Both the position numbers and the translations under genes were made by a program. From contig CAXAMN010001292.1 in NCBI GenBank assembly GCA_963970005.1, forward strand, positions 31,268 to 95,267: 64,000 nt of DNA, read 5' to 3'. The stretch's first letter is position 1; each line of letters starts with the position of its first letter. Below the pieces are notes generated by a model, which had not been told where the DNA came from, made no database searches, and saw only the letters and a program-made list of their open reading frames with translations. Source of the stretch: Durusdinium trenchii. Taxonomy: Eukaryota > Sar > Dinophyceae > Suessiales > Symbiodiniaceae. Positions 1-11,184 of the stretch are shown here, one piece after another.

Positions 1-2
1 GG

Positions 3-1402
3 CACCCCACTCCCACAGACAGAAATGTGATTGCTTATCGCCTTCGATACACGCTTGTCGCTGAGTCTGATAAATGGATGGGCATTGATAAGCATAAATA
101 TTGGCACTGGCTGCACTGCAGTCTACCGGAGGGTCGGTGCCTCCTTTCTGAACTTAAGCTCAGTCACCCGGATGTTATCCCTATCCGTGATAGAATGGCA
201 GCACCACTTCGACTCGCGTCTTGGATCCGCTTTGAGACTGTGATGAACCAGCAGGATTGGCGCACTGCAATCGAGCTCCTCGTCCCTCAGATCCACCTCC
301 CTGACACAGAACTCCTTCACCTTTTACGCAGCTGTGTGCCAGAGCAGGGGATTTCGTCAATGGCAGAAGCTCAAGCGATACTCTTGCGCAACTTTCGAGA
401 AGGCGGCAGTAAGCCAGATGCATGTGCAAAATGGCTCACGGAGGTCACGCGAGCCTTGTTTAAGCCAATCCCCTTCCGAGAAGTCTTCGTCATTTTAGCT
501 CTCTTCCTGCCCCACTTTGCAGAAGGCGCAAAACTAGATAGCAAGTTGTGGTACAGTCCGGCCATCAGCAGTGAAGAGTCCCTGATTCATGTCACGCCTC
601 TTGCCCAAGGCTTGCAGGGCATGCATGAATATAAAATTGCCTTCACTGCACACTCAAGAGCAGCAGCCTTCGTCTCCCCAGAGCAGCCGGTCCACAGCTT
701 CGAGTCCCTTGCCACATTGCCTTCAGAGCACATCCACATAGGCAGCCAAGTTGGGAGGGTATACCGATTAGTACTCCGGGAAGATAGCAAAGTCTTTGCG
801 CTCCTGATGGTGCTCTTGGAGTACGTTACACAACCCAAGAAGAAGTCTAAGCAAGGCTCCCAAGAATCAAGGGAGGAGTTAGCAATTCGACAAAGTAGTC
901 CCAAGTCATGGACGGTAGCCTTCATTCCAACGCCGGACACCTTTGCTCCCTTGCCGACTAGAGCCGAGGTCGTGGTCAATACACAAATACAATGGGGACT
1001 ACCGCCCAGCTTACAGCAACTTGAGACCCAAACAATTGCGCTCCCCATTCTCAGTCTGGCTGAGGTCGGTACTACAGTCTCCGCTGACCACTTGCTTCAA
1101 ATGGCCATGCCCCTCGAACACAAGCCAACGGCCTTGGGCATTCCCTACTCGCTCCCGGTCTCCTATCAGTTTGCTGGAGCTGAGGAACTGCTGCGCAGCC
1201 TAAATGCACTCTTTGGATTATTGGCGACGGCCAATACCCCGTGGTATTGTCCCCAAGCCACTGGCTTCGGTCAACAATTGTGTGCCGCAGCTGAGACGGA
1301 CAGCTATTATGTCCATTGCCCTGTCCCGGTCTCGGCCTTGCAGTCCGGCCGATCCACACTGGCCGTAGCAGGAGTTTTTGGGGCAGGCAAGACAAGATCG
1401 CT
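3..1402 (+). pseudogene. SF1 helicase-like protein, N-terminal part with Walker A (5' end outside window)
   Basis: This frame is open from the window's left edge, with no ATG near its start, so the gene probably begins outside the window. About 450 residues of unassigned sequence lead into a P-loop, GVFGAGKT (1371-1394). That form of Walker A fits the UPF1/DNA2-like superfamily 1 helicases, which bind ATP there. Directly after the lysine-threonine the reading frame changes: the natural continuation (FLLAWFAITTNLRFG) is in the next frame from about 1403. A one-base indel or sequence error near 1395-1403 therefore splits the ATPase. The N-terminal domain is not recognised. Helicase family is inferred from motifs only. 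Confidence 0.6.
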
Positions 1403-2606
1403 TATACATTCCTGCTTGCCTGGTTCGCAATCACTACCAACCTGCGGTTTGGCGTTGCCCACAAAGAGAACCCTGCCGGCAGAGCCATCACCAAACTGCT
1501 GAGCTCTCTAGACCTTGATGAGGACCAGCAGACTCTTTTCGTTAGGCCGGTTGGCAAAGAAGAAGCAGTGGCCAACACTGCCAGTACGAGGTATGACAAA
1601 GCAATGTTCCACTGTGCAGGGATCATACCAGGGGCACGGGTAGTTGTTGCTACTGCGGGCCTTATCTGGGAGCAAAAAGGGCAAACCCACTCGCCCCTAA
1701 GAGCGCATATGGAAAGTCTCGATGTGCTCATTAGTGAAGAGGCCCACCAAGACATGGACCTCAAGTCCGCTTTCGTCCCAGCAGTCCTGCGCCAACCCTT
1801 TTATCGAATTCTGCTTGGCGACCCTCGACAAAGCCCAGGCGGGGTAGCCGACAACCTGCGAGAGCACAGAACCCTCCTGCTAAAGGCCCCGATTGGCCTG
1901 CGTGCAATGAATAGATGGCTGATGCCACAAGAATTGCCAGCAGTGGCCTGTAGCCTGCTAAAGGAGAGCGGCGAAATCCCGCTCCTCGAACTCGCGCAGG
2001 CAGCAAAGGAAGTCAGCAGCAAGGCATTGGGTGACCGTTTCTGTGTAGGCAGTGGTCAAAGATATGCCTTCGGGCAAGCTGACGATGCTGCCAACAAAGC
2101 CAGAGAGTATCAGTTCGAGTCTCTCCACAAGATCTATTTCTATGATGCCTGGCGGTGGAAGATTGAGCTGAACCAACCGGAATCCCCCCTTCGCCTCCCT
2201 CCCCGGCCAGGCCTGCTACAAAATGGTTGCTACTGGCAGCAACTGCCCTATGCCGCCCACACGCACAACACACAAGACAGTGCTGCTCTGGCAGAAATCA
2301 GCCTCACCGAAGCCAGCTCAGACGAAAGTGCAGAACCAGCACCCCCGACAGAAGTACCTGAGCCTGTCAGCCCAGAAGCCAATGAATCCCCAACCTCCCC
2401 TATCACAATTGGCAGCACAGAAGAAGAGCGTGACGGCTCCCAGCCCAATGCCACAGAGCCATCTGAAGAAGCGACGCCAGCCGCGACAATTGCCTCTACC
2501 AGTGAAGGAGACAAAGCGCATGAAAGGCGCACTGGGACCGTTGCGAGTCCGGACACCAGTGCAGCAGCTTTTGTTGTTGAACAAAGAGAGCAGAGTCAGG
2601 GGGGAG
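1403..2606 (+). pseudogene. SF1 helicase-like protein, ATPase core with motifs II and III
   Basis: This continues the upstream P-loop protein in another frame. A hydrophobic strand ending in acidic residues, LDVLISEEAHQ (about 1718-1750), sits where Walker B/motif II belongs, with SEEAHQ replacing the usual DEAHQ. About 70 bases on is GDPRQSPGG (1817-1843), matching SF1 motif III (GDxxQ). The usual downstream RecA2 motifs (QYRM and the motif V/VI arginine) were not found, so only one RecA-like domain is visible. After about 2200 the protein becomes a low-complexity Pro/Ser/Glu linker. The frame is left near 2600 and stops at 2623, while sense continues in the next frame. Substrate and cellular role cannot be read from the sequence. 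Confidence 0.55.
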
Positions 2607-3890
2607 CAGGCAGAGGAAACTGAGAGTGGCACCGCGGACGAAGTGATTGACCTTGACGACAGTCCTGAAGCCATCCCTGCATACCCTGCAAGGTCGCCCT
2701 CTGCAGGCACAAATGCAGCAGCTAGTGATGGTAAAAAGAGCAATGGTGGTCACCCGTGTGGTCGCCCTCTTGCATTTCCTTCGAATACCAGCCCCATTCA
2801 CCTCCCTGCAGAGGAGAAGAAGAGGCGAAATAGATGGGGATCAAGCTTGCCAGCCGTCTCAGCAGCCCCGCCTCACGGAGTAGACCCAGACAGTAAACCC
2901 TCCCTCAGTCCCACCAGCCCGGCGGAGCCGGAAAGCAGGAGGACAATGGAGGATCCCGCCCTCCACGTAGCCCCACGACCAAAGAGGCAAGGGCCCCTAG
3001 CAGTCAAATCCAAGGCAGCCAAACCTGCCGCAGATCAGCAGAAGCGGGGTCCAGGACAAGGGCTGATCGAAGCAATTCACTCCCGACTGCACACATCCCC
3101 AATGCCCGCCGCAGGTCTACTCAGCATTGCTGCAGCAAGACCTCCCATGACTGGTGTCGCAAACCCACAAATGCCTGCGACGCCTCCTGAGGACCCAGGC
3201 CCTCACACACCAACCAAGGAGGACGCCCCTACTAAAGAACTATACCTCCACGAGACAGAAGATCAGGCGGGATCAGTGAACGCAGATATCACCCATCTTG
3301 CAGAGCAAAGAGCCATGCAAATGGTGCATCGATACCAAACACTATCAGTCGAGACAGACGCCAGCACAAGTGCAGGAGCTGCAGAGTCACCCGTGGCCCT
3401 GCCCCCGGTGGCGCCTCCAGTCAGCTTGTACGCTAATTTGCCGCAGGAATGGCCCCTAGCACGCCTCAGTGTCCAATTACGGCACATCGGCGTGCTGCTG
3501 AGGGTAACCCTCTACCGTCGAGTTGCGGAGCTCAGTTTTCGCGGGGTCAATTTTCGACAATTGCCGCGTGAAGTAATGAGAAACGTCTGCTATGACTTTA
3601 ATAATATCTGTGGCGAATTGGCTCGACGATTAGCATCGCTCTTTATTTTCCTCACGCCTGAGCCGGGTACGGACCCGTATGCCGACCCCACAGGGTTATC
3701 TTTGTACGCTGACCCAGCCTATTGGCTGTACGGCCTTCTGTCCTTCTGCGCCAAAGCTTGTGAGTCCAAAACAGAGGAGGCCAATGGTGCACCGGTACTG
3801 CGAGCGAAGGAAGATGGTGACACGCCAGCGCTTGAAGCTACAGGCAGGACCTTGGCGCTTATGCAGACAGTGGTCATGTCCTTTGGCCGT
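2607..3890 (+). pseudogene. Helicase-linked protein, disordered linker and helical segment
   Basis: This is the third frame segment of the same long gene. It opens with an acidic patch (EVIDLDDSPEAIP) that resembles a SUMO-interacting or acidic linear motif, then about 230 residues rich in Pro, Ser, Ala and Lys. From about 3420 the composition turns globular (LPQEWPLARLSVQLRHIG... YDFNNICGELARRLASLFIF). The frame stops at 3944, but the coherent continuation (PIHHLHVYFPVQLVHKLVERM) lies in another frame from about 3890. I do not recognise a domain. The unbroken change of composition across the frame switches suggests one former protein rather than separate genes. Confidence 0.45.
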
Positions 3891-5061
3891 GGATCTCCCA
3901 ATTCACCACCTTCATGTCTACTTCCCGGTCCAGCTTGTCCATAAACTGGTGGAGCGTATGACTGTCTTAAAATTCAATCATATCACGCCAGAGGAGGGAA
4001 AGAAATACAAGCACAACAGCGAAAGTGAGACCAACAGCCCTTATATTGTAGTGAGTACATTTGAAGGGGCATGTCCCTCGAATACGTTCGCTGGCCTTCC
4101 AGAGACCCCAAAACTGGCAGGTGCATATGAATACGGGCTCCTCGATGGCAACCTGGGCCAAATGGTATCCTTTCAGTCCACCTATAAAAGCACCCTGAGA
4201 ATCGAAGTACCGGTGTGGCCGGAAGTACTGCAAGCCGTGCTGCCCAAAAATAAAGCTAATGCCCGTCTGGGGCGCCCGGGGATTGCTCCTTCCGCTCCCC
4301 CTGTTAGAGATCACAGTCAGGGAGCAGCCCCCAGCTCATATGCACAGGACAATACGGCCGCTGAGTCCCCCAGTGTCAAGGCAGCTGATGAGGAGGCAGA
4401 GGAAGAGGAGGATGACACGTATGTGTCTCCGGAAGGGCAAGGATGCTTCTCCTTCCGGCAAAGCCTCTTGCTCAGAGCCAAGGACACCTATGCTGCACGA
4501 TGCACTGGAAATAAATACGAAATCATCTCCAAGTGGCTCTTAACTGGCCTTGCGGTAGTCCTTTCAAGACCTAATTGGCAAATTCTTGCCAAAAGAGGCA
4601 CATTGACGGCCACCCCGCAACAACTGCTCCAGCACTACTACCGACGGGGATACCGGGCCGGCCTCACTGACAAAAATGTGCTGCCTTATGCGCTGCCGTG
4701 GCATAACGCCATTTCTGATGCTGACTGGCAGAACAGAGTGGGGTGGTTCAGTTATCCCAGGTACATACGTGAACTGGAGGCAATTTATGCAGAGCGCGCA
4801 GGGCTGAGGTTCGAAGCTTTCTATCGAACAATGGACCTCACGAACCCCATCAAAGCTATCCAGGAAGGCCCTGCGGAGGCCGAACACGCCAAACAAACCG
4901 AGCAAGCAAATGCGCCAACTGACGAACCAATGCTAGAAGAATACATACATACTAGCCTCCGAATTGTGCACACGAAGGAGCAGGTCCGCAGAGATGAGTA
5001 TGATGACCACCCCAAAGCCATCTGGGTCCCTGCTACGCCAGGCTTCGACACGTACAAGTAG
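3891..5061 (+). pseudogene. Helicase-linked protein, C-terminal segment
   Basis: This is the fourth frame segment, ending at a TAG at 5059-5061. It has two globular-looking stretches (residues like HKLVERMTVLKFNHITPEEGKKY and WLLTGLAVVLSRPNWQILAKRG) separated by an acidic run (AADEEAEEEEDD, about 4380-4415). Near its end, PKAIWVP resembles the AKAIRVP found just before the LRR region of the gene at 6097, and the next LRR gene starts in another frame at about 5022 with no spacer. The two could be one broken helicase-LRR fusion or two abutting genes. No known domain is recognised. Confidence 0.4.
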
Positions 5062-5909
5062 AAGCCGGCTATCATACCATAGAGAGGCAGGCGTGGCGTT
5101 ACTGCCACACCCTCACGATCGTCAAACTGCCGTGCTCGGTGGTTACAATTGCGAATGCTGCTTTCCAAGGGTGCTATGCACTCACCACAGTGGAGATGCC
5201 AGGGTGCCTGTCCCTAGGAGCCAGGCTCTTCGCAGACTGTTGTGCCCTTGAACAGGTAGGGGTGGTCACAGAAAGCCCCTGCCGATTGGCAAGTGGAGCT
5301 ATTATCTCCCCCTATGCTTTTGAGGGATGTGAAAGACTGGCGCAGATAGGCCTCCCCTCGACCAAAGCAATGATGGATTTGCGTAGTGTGTCATCCCCCC
5401 TTGAAGGCTTGCCAGCTGGATGCTTCCACTCGGCCGGCATCCAGGTGCTTAGTATGCCCCAATCAACCGCGTTTATCGGGCATAAGGCCTTTGCGCGATG
5501 CCAGCAACTAACCGAAATTGACCTGTCGCAGACACAGGTGAACATTGTGCACATGCAAGTCTTCTCGCATTGTCGGTCGCTGGCACAGATATCCTTGCCA
5601 AAGCACCTTGCCGAAATTAGTGCTGAGGCTTTCGAAGCCTGTGTTTCGCTGTGTACAGTAGCACTCCCGCAGCAATTGCGCTGCATTGGACACAGAGCCT
5701 TTGCAGGGTGTAGCAAGCTAGTTTGCCTCACCTATCGCAGTACAAAGGCCGGCCGACGCCGCCTACAAGTGGCGGCCAATGCCTTCGAGGGATGTCAAGC
5801 ACTGTCCATTCCTGGAGGGATATGCTATCTGTCCGCACGGGGTAGTCAGGGCACCCGAAGGCGCATATTCTGCAAGGGTCGAGATAGTGAAACAGCGCAA
5901 TCGCACTAG
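5022..5909 (+). CDS. BspA-type leucine-rich repeat protein (LRR_5), 5' end missing or frameshifted
   Basis: Repeats of the form AFxxCxxLxxIxLPxxLxxI run through the protein: for example AFQGCYALTTVEMPGC, AFARCQQLTEIDLS, AFEACVSLCTVALP and AFAGCSKLVCL. This Cys-containing pattern is diagnostic of BspA/LRR_5 proteins, which are greatly expanded in dinoflagellates; such repeats usually bind proteins, but the ligand is unknown. The frame has no ATG near its start. It aligns with the downstream paralogue from RHVQVEAGYHTI (5046 on), which the paralogue has as RHVQVDAGYRII. The N-terminal ubiquitin-like part of the paralogue is absent here. It ends in a basic tail (RRRIFCKGRD). It is likely a 5'-truncated or frame-broken duplicate. 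Confidence 0.7.
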   Translation: MGPCYARLRHVQVEAGYHTIERQAWRYCHTLTIVKLPCSVVTIANAAFQGCYALTTVEMPGCLSLGARLFADCCALEQVGVVTESPCRLASGAIISPYAFEGCERLAQIGLPSTKAMMDLRSVSSPLEGLPAGCFHSAGIQVLSMPQSTAFIGHKAFARCQQLTEIDLSQTQVNIVHMQVFSHCRSLAQISLPKHLAEISAEAFEACVSLCTVALPQQLRCIGHRAFAGCSKLVCLTYRSTKAGRRRLQVAANAFEGCQALSIPGGICYLSARGSQGTRRRIFCKGRDSETAQSH

Positions 5910-6096
5910 GAGACAGCAACTGATGGCTGCCCGTGCAGTTGTCCTTTCCCCAACATTGGTGAAGCGCTAACAACCAGTAGCAGTAGCCAGAAAAGTAAGC
6001 CTGATTGAGGTCTGCCGCAGGACCTTTTGGCTCGAAAACAGGTGCGCATTGCTGCGCAGTGGACTTTTGACCTCGCAATGGAGCGAAGAAAGATCA

Positions 6097-7374
6097 ATGA
6101 CTATCTACTTGATATTAGCCACATTGGCAGGAGAAAAGACCCAGCTAACTATCGAACTCCAGGAATTTGACCGTCTCCAGGAATTCGAAAACGCAGTGTT
6201 GGAGCAACTTCCCGAAATAGGAGAAAGCAGTACGTTTTGCTGTGAGCTGGACTTTGTCTGCCGCAACTCGCAGCAGAGATTAGTGGACCCGATATGGCAC
6301 ACCTTACGAGACTGCAATTGCTTCACGGTCATTGTGGGCTCATGTGTTGAGACAGCCGAACACAAGGGGCAAATGCAAGGTAATGCCAAAGCGATTCGAG
6401 TCCCTTTCCATGCCATTGATCGAATCCTCCCACTAGCTTTCTCGTATGTGGCAAACGTGCGACATGTGCAGGTTGACGCTGGCTATCGCATCATAGGAGA
6501 GGGAGCATGGCGCAACTGCCAACACCTCCAAATAGTGCATCTGGCCAGCGCAGTAGTTAGCCTGCAAACGCGTGTTTTCTGCCGGTGCTATGCACTGCGC
6601 ACGGTACTTGCCCCTGGCTGCAAGCAGTTTGGGGCCCAAGTCTTTGAAGAGTGCTGCTCCCTGGTCCAAATTGGTGTTAGGGATGACGCCACCAATCAAC
6701 TAGCTCCGCAGGCAGAATTAATGCCACGAGCTTTTGAAAAATGTAAAGCATTACGACAACTCGATTTGGAACAGTCTGAGCACAACCCTCACAGCTTGAC
6801 GCGGTGCTTACCAGAGTGCTGCTTCCTTGATGCTGGCCTAAACTCACTGATTCTGCCCCCAGATTTTACATGGATTGGACCAGCAGCCTGTGAACGCTGC
6901 CTGCAGTTGCAATTGGTGGATCTGTCACGTACAGGGGTCACGGAGATCATGGGATGTGCTTTCGCGCACTGCAACTTGCGATCCCTGTGGCTTCCACACA
7001 AACTCCGCATAATTGAGCAGGAAGCCTTCCTTAAGTGCTCCTCTCTAACTGAGGTCAGCCTGCCACCTACATTGCTCTATATTGCAAGGCGTGCCTTCGC
7101 GGGGTGCACGCAACTCCATCGATTTCAAAGAACTGGCAAAAGCACGACCCGGAGAGGCACGTACTCTCGGGCCAATGCTTTCCTTCGGTGTGACAATCTT
7201 GACCTGCCGAAATGGGTTCGTTGGCTCCCACGCAATCAAGAGATGAGGACCAATGGGCTGATGACTCCTTTGCAGTTCTCAATTAGGAGTACATGTTTAG
7301 AGCTACACATAGCTGAGCGTTTTTGCTGGCACCTGTGTGTTGGCCCTATCCACATTAGAGGCCACCTCAGTTGA
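6097..7374 (+). CDS. Ubiquitin-like plus BspA-type leucine-rich repeat protein (LRR_5)
   Basis: An intact 425-residue frame from the ATG at 6097. I prefer this start because MTIYLILATLAGEKTQLTIE begins a compact segment of about 85 residues that looks like a ubiquitin-type beta-grasp fold. After a basic linker (KAIRVP) come about nine LRR_5 repeats, including AWRNCQHLQIVHL, VFEECCSLVQIGV, AFEKCKALRQLDL, AFLKCSSLTEVSLPPTL and AFAGCTQLHRF. The C-terminal tail NAFLRCDNLDLPKWVRWLP matches the end of the upstream paralogue, so the pair arose by tandem duplication. No signal peptide or membrane segment is seen, so a cytosolic protein-binding role is inferred. Of the genes at this end of the window it is the best preserved. 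Confidence 0.8.
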   Translation: MTIYLILATLAGEKTQLTIELQEFDRLQEFENAVLEQLPEIGESSTFCCELDFVCRNSQQRLVDPIWHTLRDCNCFTVIVGSCVETAEHKGQMQGNAKAIRVPFHAIDRILPLAFSYVANVRHVQVDAGYRIIGEGAWRNCQHLQIVHLASAVVSLQTRVFCRCYALRTVLAPGCKQFGAQVFEECCSLVQIGVRDDATNQLAPQAELMPRAFEKCKALRQLDLEQSEHNPHSLTRCLPECCFLDAGLNSLILPPDFTWIGPAACERCLQLQLVDLSRTGVTEIMGCAFAHCNLRSLWLPHKLRIIEQEAFLKCSSLTEVSLPPTLLYIARRAFAGCTQLHRFQRTGKSTTRRGTYSRANAFLRCDNLDLPKWVRWLPRNQEMRTNGLMTPLQFSIRSTCLELHIAERFCWHLCVGPIHIRGHLS

Positions 7375-9177
7375 GTACCCTAGAGTACCCTAATGAGGAA
7401 GCTGCCCACAAAGAAACGCCAAATGTGACTTCGGTAAATGCTGGTAACCAGGACTATGATGACAAGAGGACCAACAGACACACGTTATCACGCGCATGCG
7501 CTACAATCCGCGTATCCAAATACTTGCTAACACCCGCAAGCTAGCCTCTTAGGCTAGCGCCCGTGTGCTGGTCCTAAGAGTGCCAGTTGCTCTTCGTTTG
7601 ATCTCCGCTTTCGATGGCCTGAATAGTTAGACAGTGCCCAGGCTGCTACCCGCGTAGTGGTTCTGGATGGGTACAGTGTATACAGAGTTAGGAAAACGGC
7701 GTCTCACTTTGTCTCACCTGTTTTCGAGCGGCCATACCAGTCTGGCCGCGTTTGAAAGGAATGTCAGATGCCTGACTGCATCACTTTTGCAGCGCCCATG
7801 CCATGGAGCCTGCTCAACTTGTGTCATCCAAGGAGCATGTTTCGCCTCACTCCCGTTGCTAAGCCGTTTTGGAGTCGGGCCTGGTCTGACATGCTCCCTT
7901 TGCTGCCTCCCCCCCTTGGGGGGAGGAACTGGACAAGCAACTCCTGTAGCCTCTTTTTGAATACTCGCCTAGTGGCTCCACACTGTCTTTCGTCATCGGT
8001 AGTTTGAAGATTCCGAGTGCGAAGACTGTGGTCTCCCCTCTGCTGTCACTCCTTGGCTGGTATGAGGCTGGTCGCTGCCTGCTGCAAAGCAGTCTGCCTG
8101 ACACATGTTGCGAAAATGATCCGATTTTGTCATGTGGGGATCAACCTGTGAGATACGCATTAGAGCCTGCCGTGTGCTCTTCAAGGGAGCACTACTTCGA
8201 AAACTGACTGTGCGAATTGCCAGTTGAGGGAGATCTCTTAAGTCTCCCTCTGCTTGAACAAGATCATGCGTTGAAGTGCTCAGTGGTACGTGAATTGGCT
8301 GAAGGACAAGATCTACTGAGCGCCTTGCGGAATTCACTGCCCCTGTTTCACCGCTCTTCACCATGCCTACGTGGCCATGCGAGTTGCATAACAGGTTGCT
8401 CCTCCCCTTGTCTCCTTTGGGGGGTTGGTTTTGTTGCTTGGTTCTGTTTGGTTGTTGGCGGTTTGGGGGTTCTCTTCTTGCGGTTGGTATGCAACCTGTA
8501 CAGCAACTCCTTCTTAACTCGAACTAGGTGACTTGTGCAGAACCTGCACACATAGCGCCTCGACTCGTGCAAAAAAAGACAGATTTTGTAGCGAATTCAG
8601 GCCCTTAGACAGTACGCAGCCAACTTCTCACTTGTCTCACCTCCGTACAGAGGAAACACTGTCTGCGATGATGGGGAATCGGCCTCTGGCCTGGGCTGTT
8701 TGGTTGTGTTTGTGTGGTTGCCTGTTTTGTTTCCGGTTTGGGTTTTTGTTTTCTTGTGTTCCCCATCATCATGTTGTGTTTCCTTTCCTTGCAATGATGA
8801 CCTGGGCCGCCCACATGGCGTCCGTACTCGTGGAAAAAAATAGTGCATTGTAGCACAGCAAACCCACACCAATGCATGACCTTCATCATCCTTTGCATAT
8901 CCTCCTTGTCTCTTTACCATTTTTGTTTTACTCACTAAAACACCTTGCCAGGATCATATTTCAACAAAAGCCTGGCTACCAATCAAGGTTGATCTATGCA
9001 ATTTGGGCACATTCCATTACCATTTGATGCAAGGTACTCATTTCTTTTCTTTATGATTATTTGAAAATTTTTGCTCTGCTAACTGTACTGATGATACATG
9101 CTGACATTTGGGGTCAAACTTTGCTGGATTCCATGCTCTTCCCTGGTCCCTGCCCTTCCCTGGTAATGGCGCCGCCC
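7375..9177 (+). other. Intergenic, no supported gene
   Basis: No frame here looks like protein. The stretch holds a small inverted repeat at 7540-7558, a G-run/C-run around 7910-7925, and two GT/T-rich tracts (8410-8470 and 8695-8760) whose base use resembles the GT-rich tract just beyond the copia polypurine tract at 11460-11505. They might be pieces of old LTRs, but I could not align them convincingly. Confidence 0.5.
7540..7558. repeat. Short inverted repeat, 7-bp arms, 5-bp loop
   Basis: GCTAGCC and GGCTAGC flank TCTTA about 165 bases after the stop of the LRR gene. It could form a small hairpin in the 3' region; a functional role is only speculation. Confidence 0.4.
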
Positions 9178-9181
9178 AAAC

Positions 9182-9704
9182 TTGATCGTTTTGATGTACG
9201 TTGATGATCTGTTGGTTGTTGGGGATGATAGGAACATTCAATTGCTCGTGGATGAATTGCCAAAGATGCTTCGACTTAAAGTCACAGGAAAGCTTGAAGA
9301 AGACAAGATTAGATTCTTGGGAAAGGTGATCGAGAAAGAAGAAGATGGAACCATTGCCTTGTAGGTGGAAAAGGAGCACTACGAAAGTATGATGTCCTTG
9401 TATCCTGGAGGAAAGGAAAGTCAGGCAACGCCCAATCTTTTTCAGCTCTATGATCGAGATCGAGAAGAGGACAAGAAGCCGTTATCGCCCGAAGCAGCAT
9501 CAACGTTTCGCACAGCAGTATTAGGAAAGCTAGGTTGGGTAGCTCAGTCAAGACCCGATCTTTGTTGGTTGTGTTCAATGCTTGCTCGAGGACAAGCTCA
9601 ACCACTTGCAATTCATGAGACAGCGATGCGTGCGAGTATCCGTTACATCCGTTCTGTATCCGATCGGAAGTTGAAGTTCAGAAGCTATGGTCAGGCGTCC
9701 CAAG
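9182..9704 (+). pseudogene. Copia reverse transcriptase C-terminus
   Basis: The frame begins at MIVLMYVDDLLVVG, the copia RT catalytic box with both aspartates, and continues through LGKLGWVAQSRPDLCW, the usual connection between RT and RNase H in copia Pol. One in-frame TAG at 9362-9364 interrupts it. Sense passes to the next frame at about 9705. With no upstream RT fingers it cannot be active. Confidence 0.8.
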
Positions 9705-9708
9705 CATT

Positions 9709-10581
9709 ACGACCTATGTCGATGCCAGTTGGGCAGCCGAAAAGTCAACGAATAGGAAGAGTACTTCAGGAGCAGCTATCTTCGTTTGTGATTGTTGCTT
9801 AAAAGCTTACAGTAGATTACAGCAAAGTGTAGCCTGTAGTTCAGCCGAAGCAGAGCTGTACGCTTTGTTCGAAGGAGCGAAAGAGACTATAGGTATTCAA
9901 CATGCTGTAGCACATGTTTTTGGTTGTCAAGTTGAAAAATTACCAGCGCCGAACTTGCTTACGGATTCGATGGCAGCCCGAAATGTGACTGAGATGTCAG
10001 GGTTGTTGAGAAGATTGAGACACATCGATATTCGGATCTGTTTTTTGCAGGATGCGGTCTACAAAGGTGTGATTTCCATCACATTCATTTGAGGTACAGA
10101 GAATTTCGCCGATCTGATGACCAAGGCATTGTCGAGAGCCGTTACGTTGCGGCGCGTGGAGAAGATCGGAGTATTTCGAGGCTTTCTGAATACGTTCGAA
10201 ATTCCGTATGATTGGATCGGAAGGTGGTGTTGGATCTTAGAGAAGGTTTCGTGTACGAGTCTTGTGATTGTTGAGTTCTGCGCGTCACCGGAATCCGAGA
10301 TGAAGGCTGAGGGAGAACGTTTGGAAGGTGTTGAAGTCTTGACGAGTACGGAGGCAGACGACGGAACCCGCACGGATACGACCGAGGAGACAAGAGAAGC
10401 GGTGTTGATTCATAAGAAGAAAGCTTATCTTATGGTCGTTGTTTCCGTGCACCGGAGGATGTCCGTTTCAGTATATTTGTCTCAAGAAGTTTGGTCAGGA
10501 TTTCATGAGTCATCTTTGAGAGTTGTATCGAACCCAAAAGAAGCTTTGGAAAGTTTTCCTACGGTTATCAAAAGTTGCTGA
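9709..10581 (+). pseudogene. Copia RNase H and downstream region
   Basis: Residues TTYVDASWAAEK, then STSGAAIF and SSAEAELYAL, are the Asp/Glu blocks of copia-type RNase H. HIDIRICFLQDAV and GTENFADLMTKAL mark the end of the domain. A TGA at 10090-10092 falls between the last two. The same frame then stays open to 10581 through an unrecognised acidic region (ESEMKAEGERLEGVEVL). The fully conserved copia C-terminus in correct order makes the identification secure; the added segment is not standard copia. Confidence 0.8.
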
Positions 10582-11120
10582 TTTCGTAGCGATTGAATGG
10601 TCAAAGCGATGCGCTTATTGGAGATGGAATCAGACGAAAGAGTTTCTGAGAAAGAGATCTCTATATTCCACATTTGTTGAAGCGTGTTCAGTTGATTTGA
10701 CACAGAAGAATCAATTGGGCAAGAAGACCTGGAGAATAGATACTTCTAGTACCCGTTTACTTGAAAGTCTCAAGGTATGTGTCTGTGATGGTCACCATGA
10801 TCATTTGCCGTCCAAAATGGTAATTGGAAGGAGACACAGCATTATCCCAGGAAGCTTTGTGAGCTAATCCTTAAAGGATTCAACGCCGAATTAACCGCGT
10901 AAGAGTCATGCAATTTTTCGAGCCCAGAATGGCACGACTTCGTAGAAGTTCGTAGAACAGGACTTAGTTTCGTAGAACCAAGATATAGCTTGCGCGAAGC
11001 TTGATGTTTCGCCCATACCGTCCCAAGGTGTGATGTCAGCCTTGGATGTGGGAGCAATGCTTGCTGCGCTTAGCTTAGAAGCTGCGGCCGTGCTGGTCTT
11101 TGCAGCGGGAGTCCTATATG
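10523..11120 (+). pseudogene. Copia post-RNase H region with a hydrophobic segment
   Basis: A frame of about 115 residues (10523-10867) is basic and unrecognised. In another frame at about 11030-11120 lies an Ala/Leu/Val-rich stretch (AMLAALSLEAAAVLVFAAG) long enough to span a membrane. It is followed by a stop and then the zinc-tail frame at 11185. All three are probably broken pieces of one C-terminal extension of the element's polyprotein. Function unknown. Confidence 0.35.
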
Positions 11121-11184
11121 TGGGAGCCTGCTGATTTGCTGCTGTCTGAGTCGGCGTTGTGAGCATGCTGATTTTAGAAGTCGT

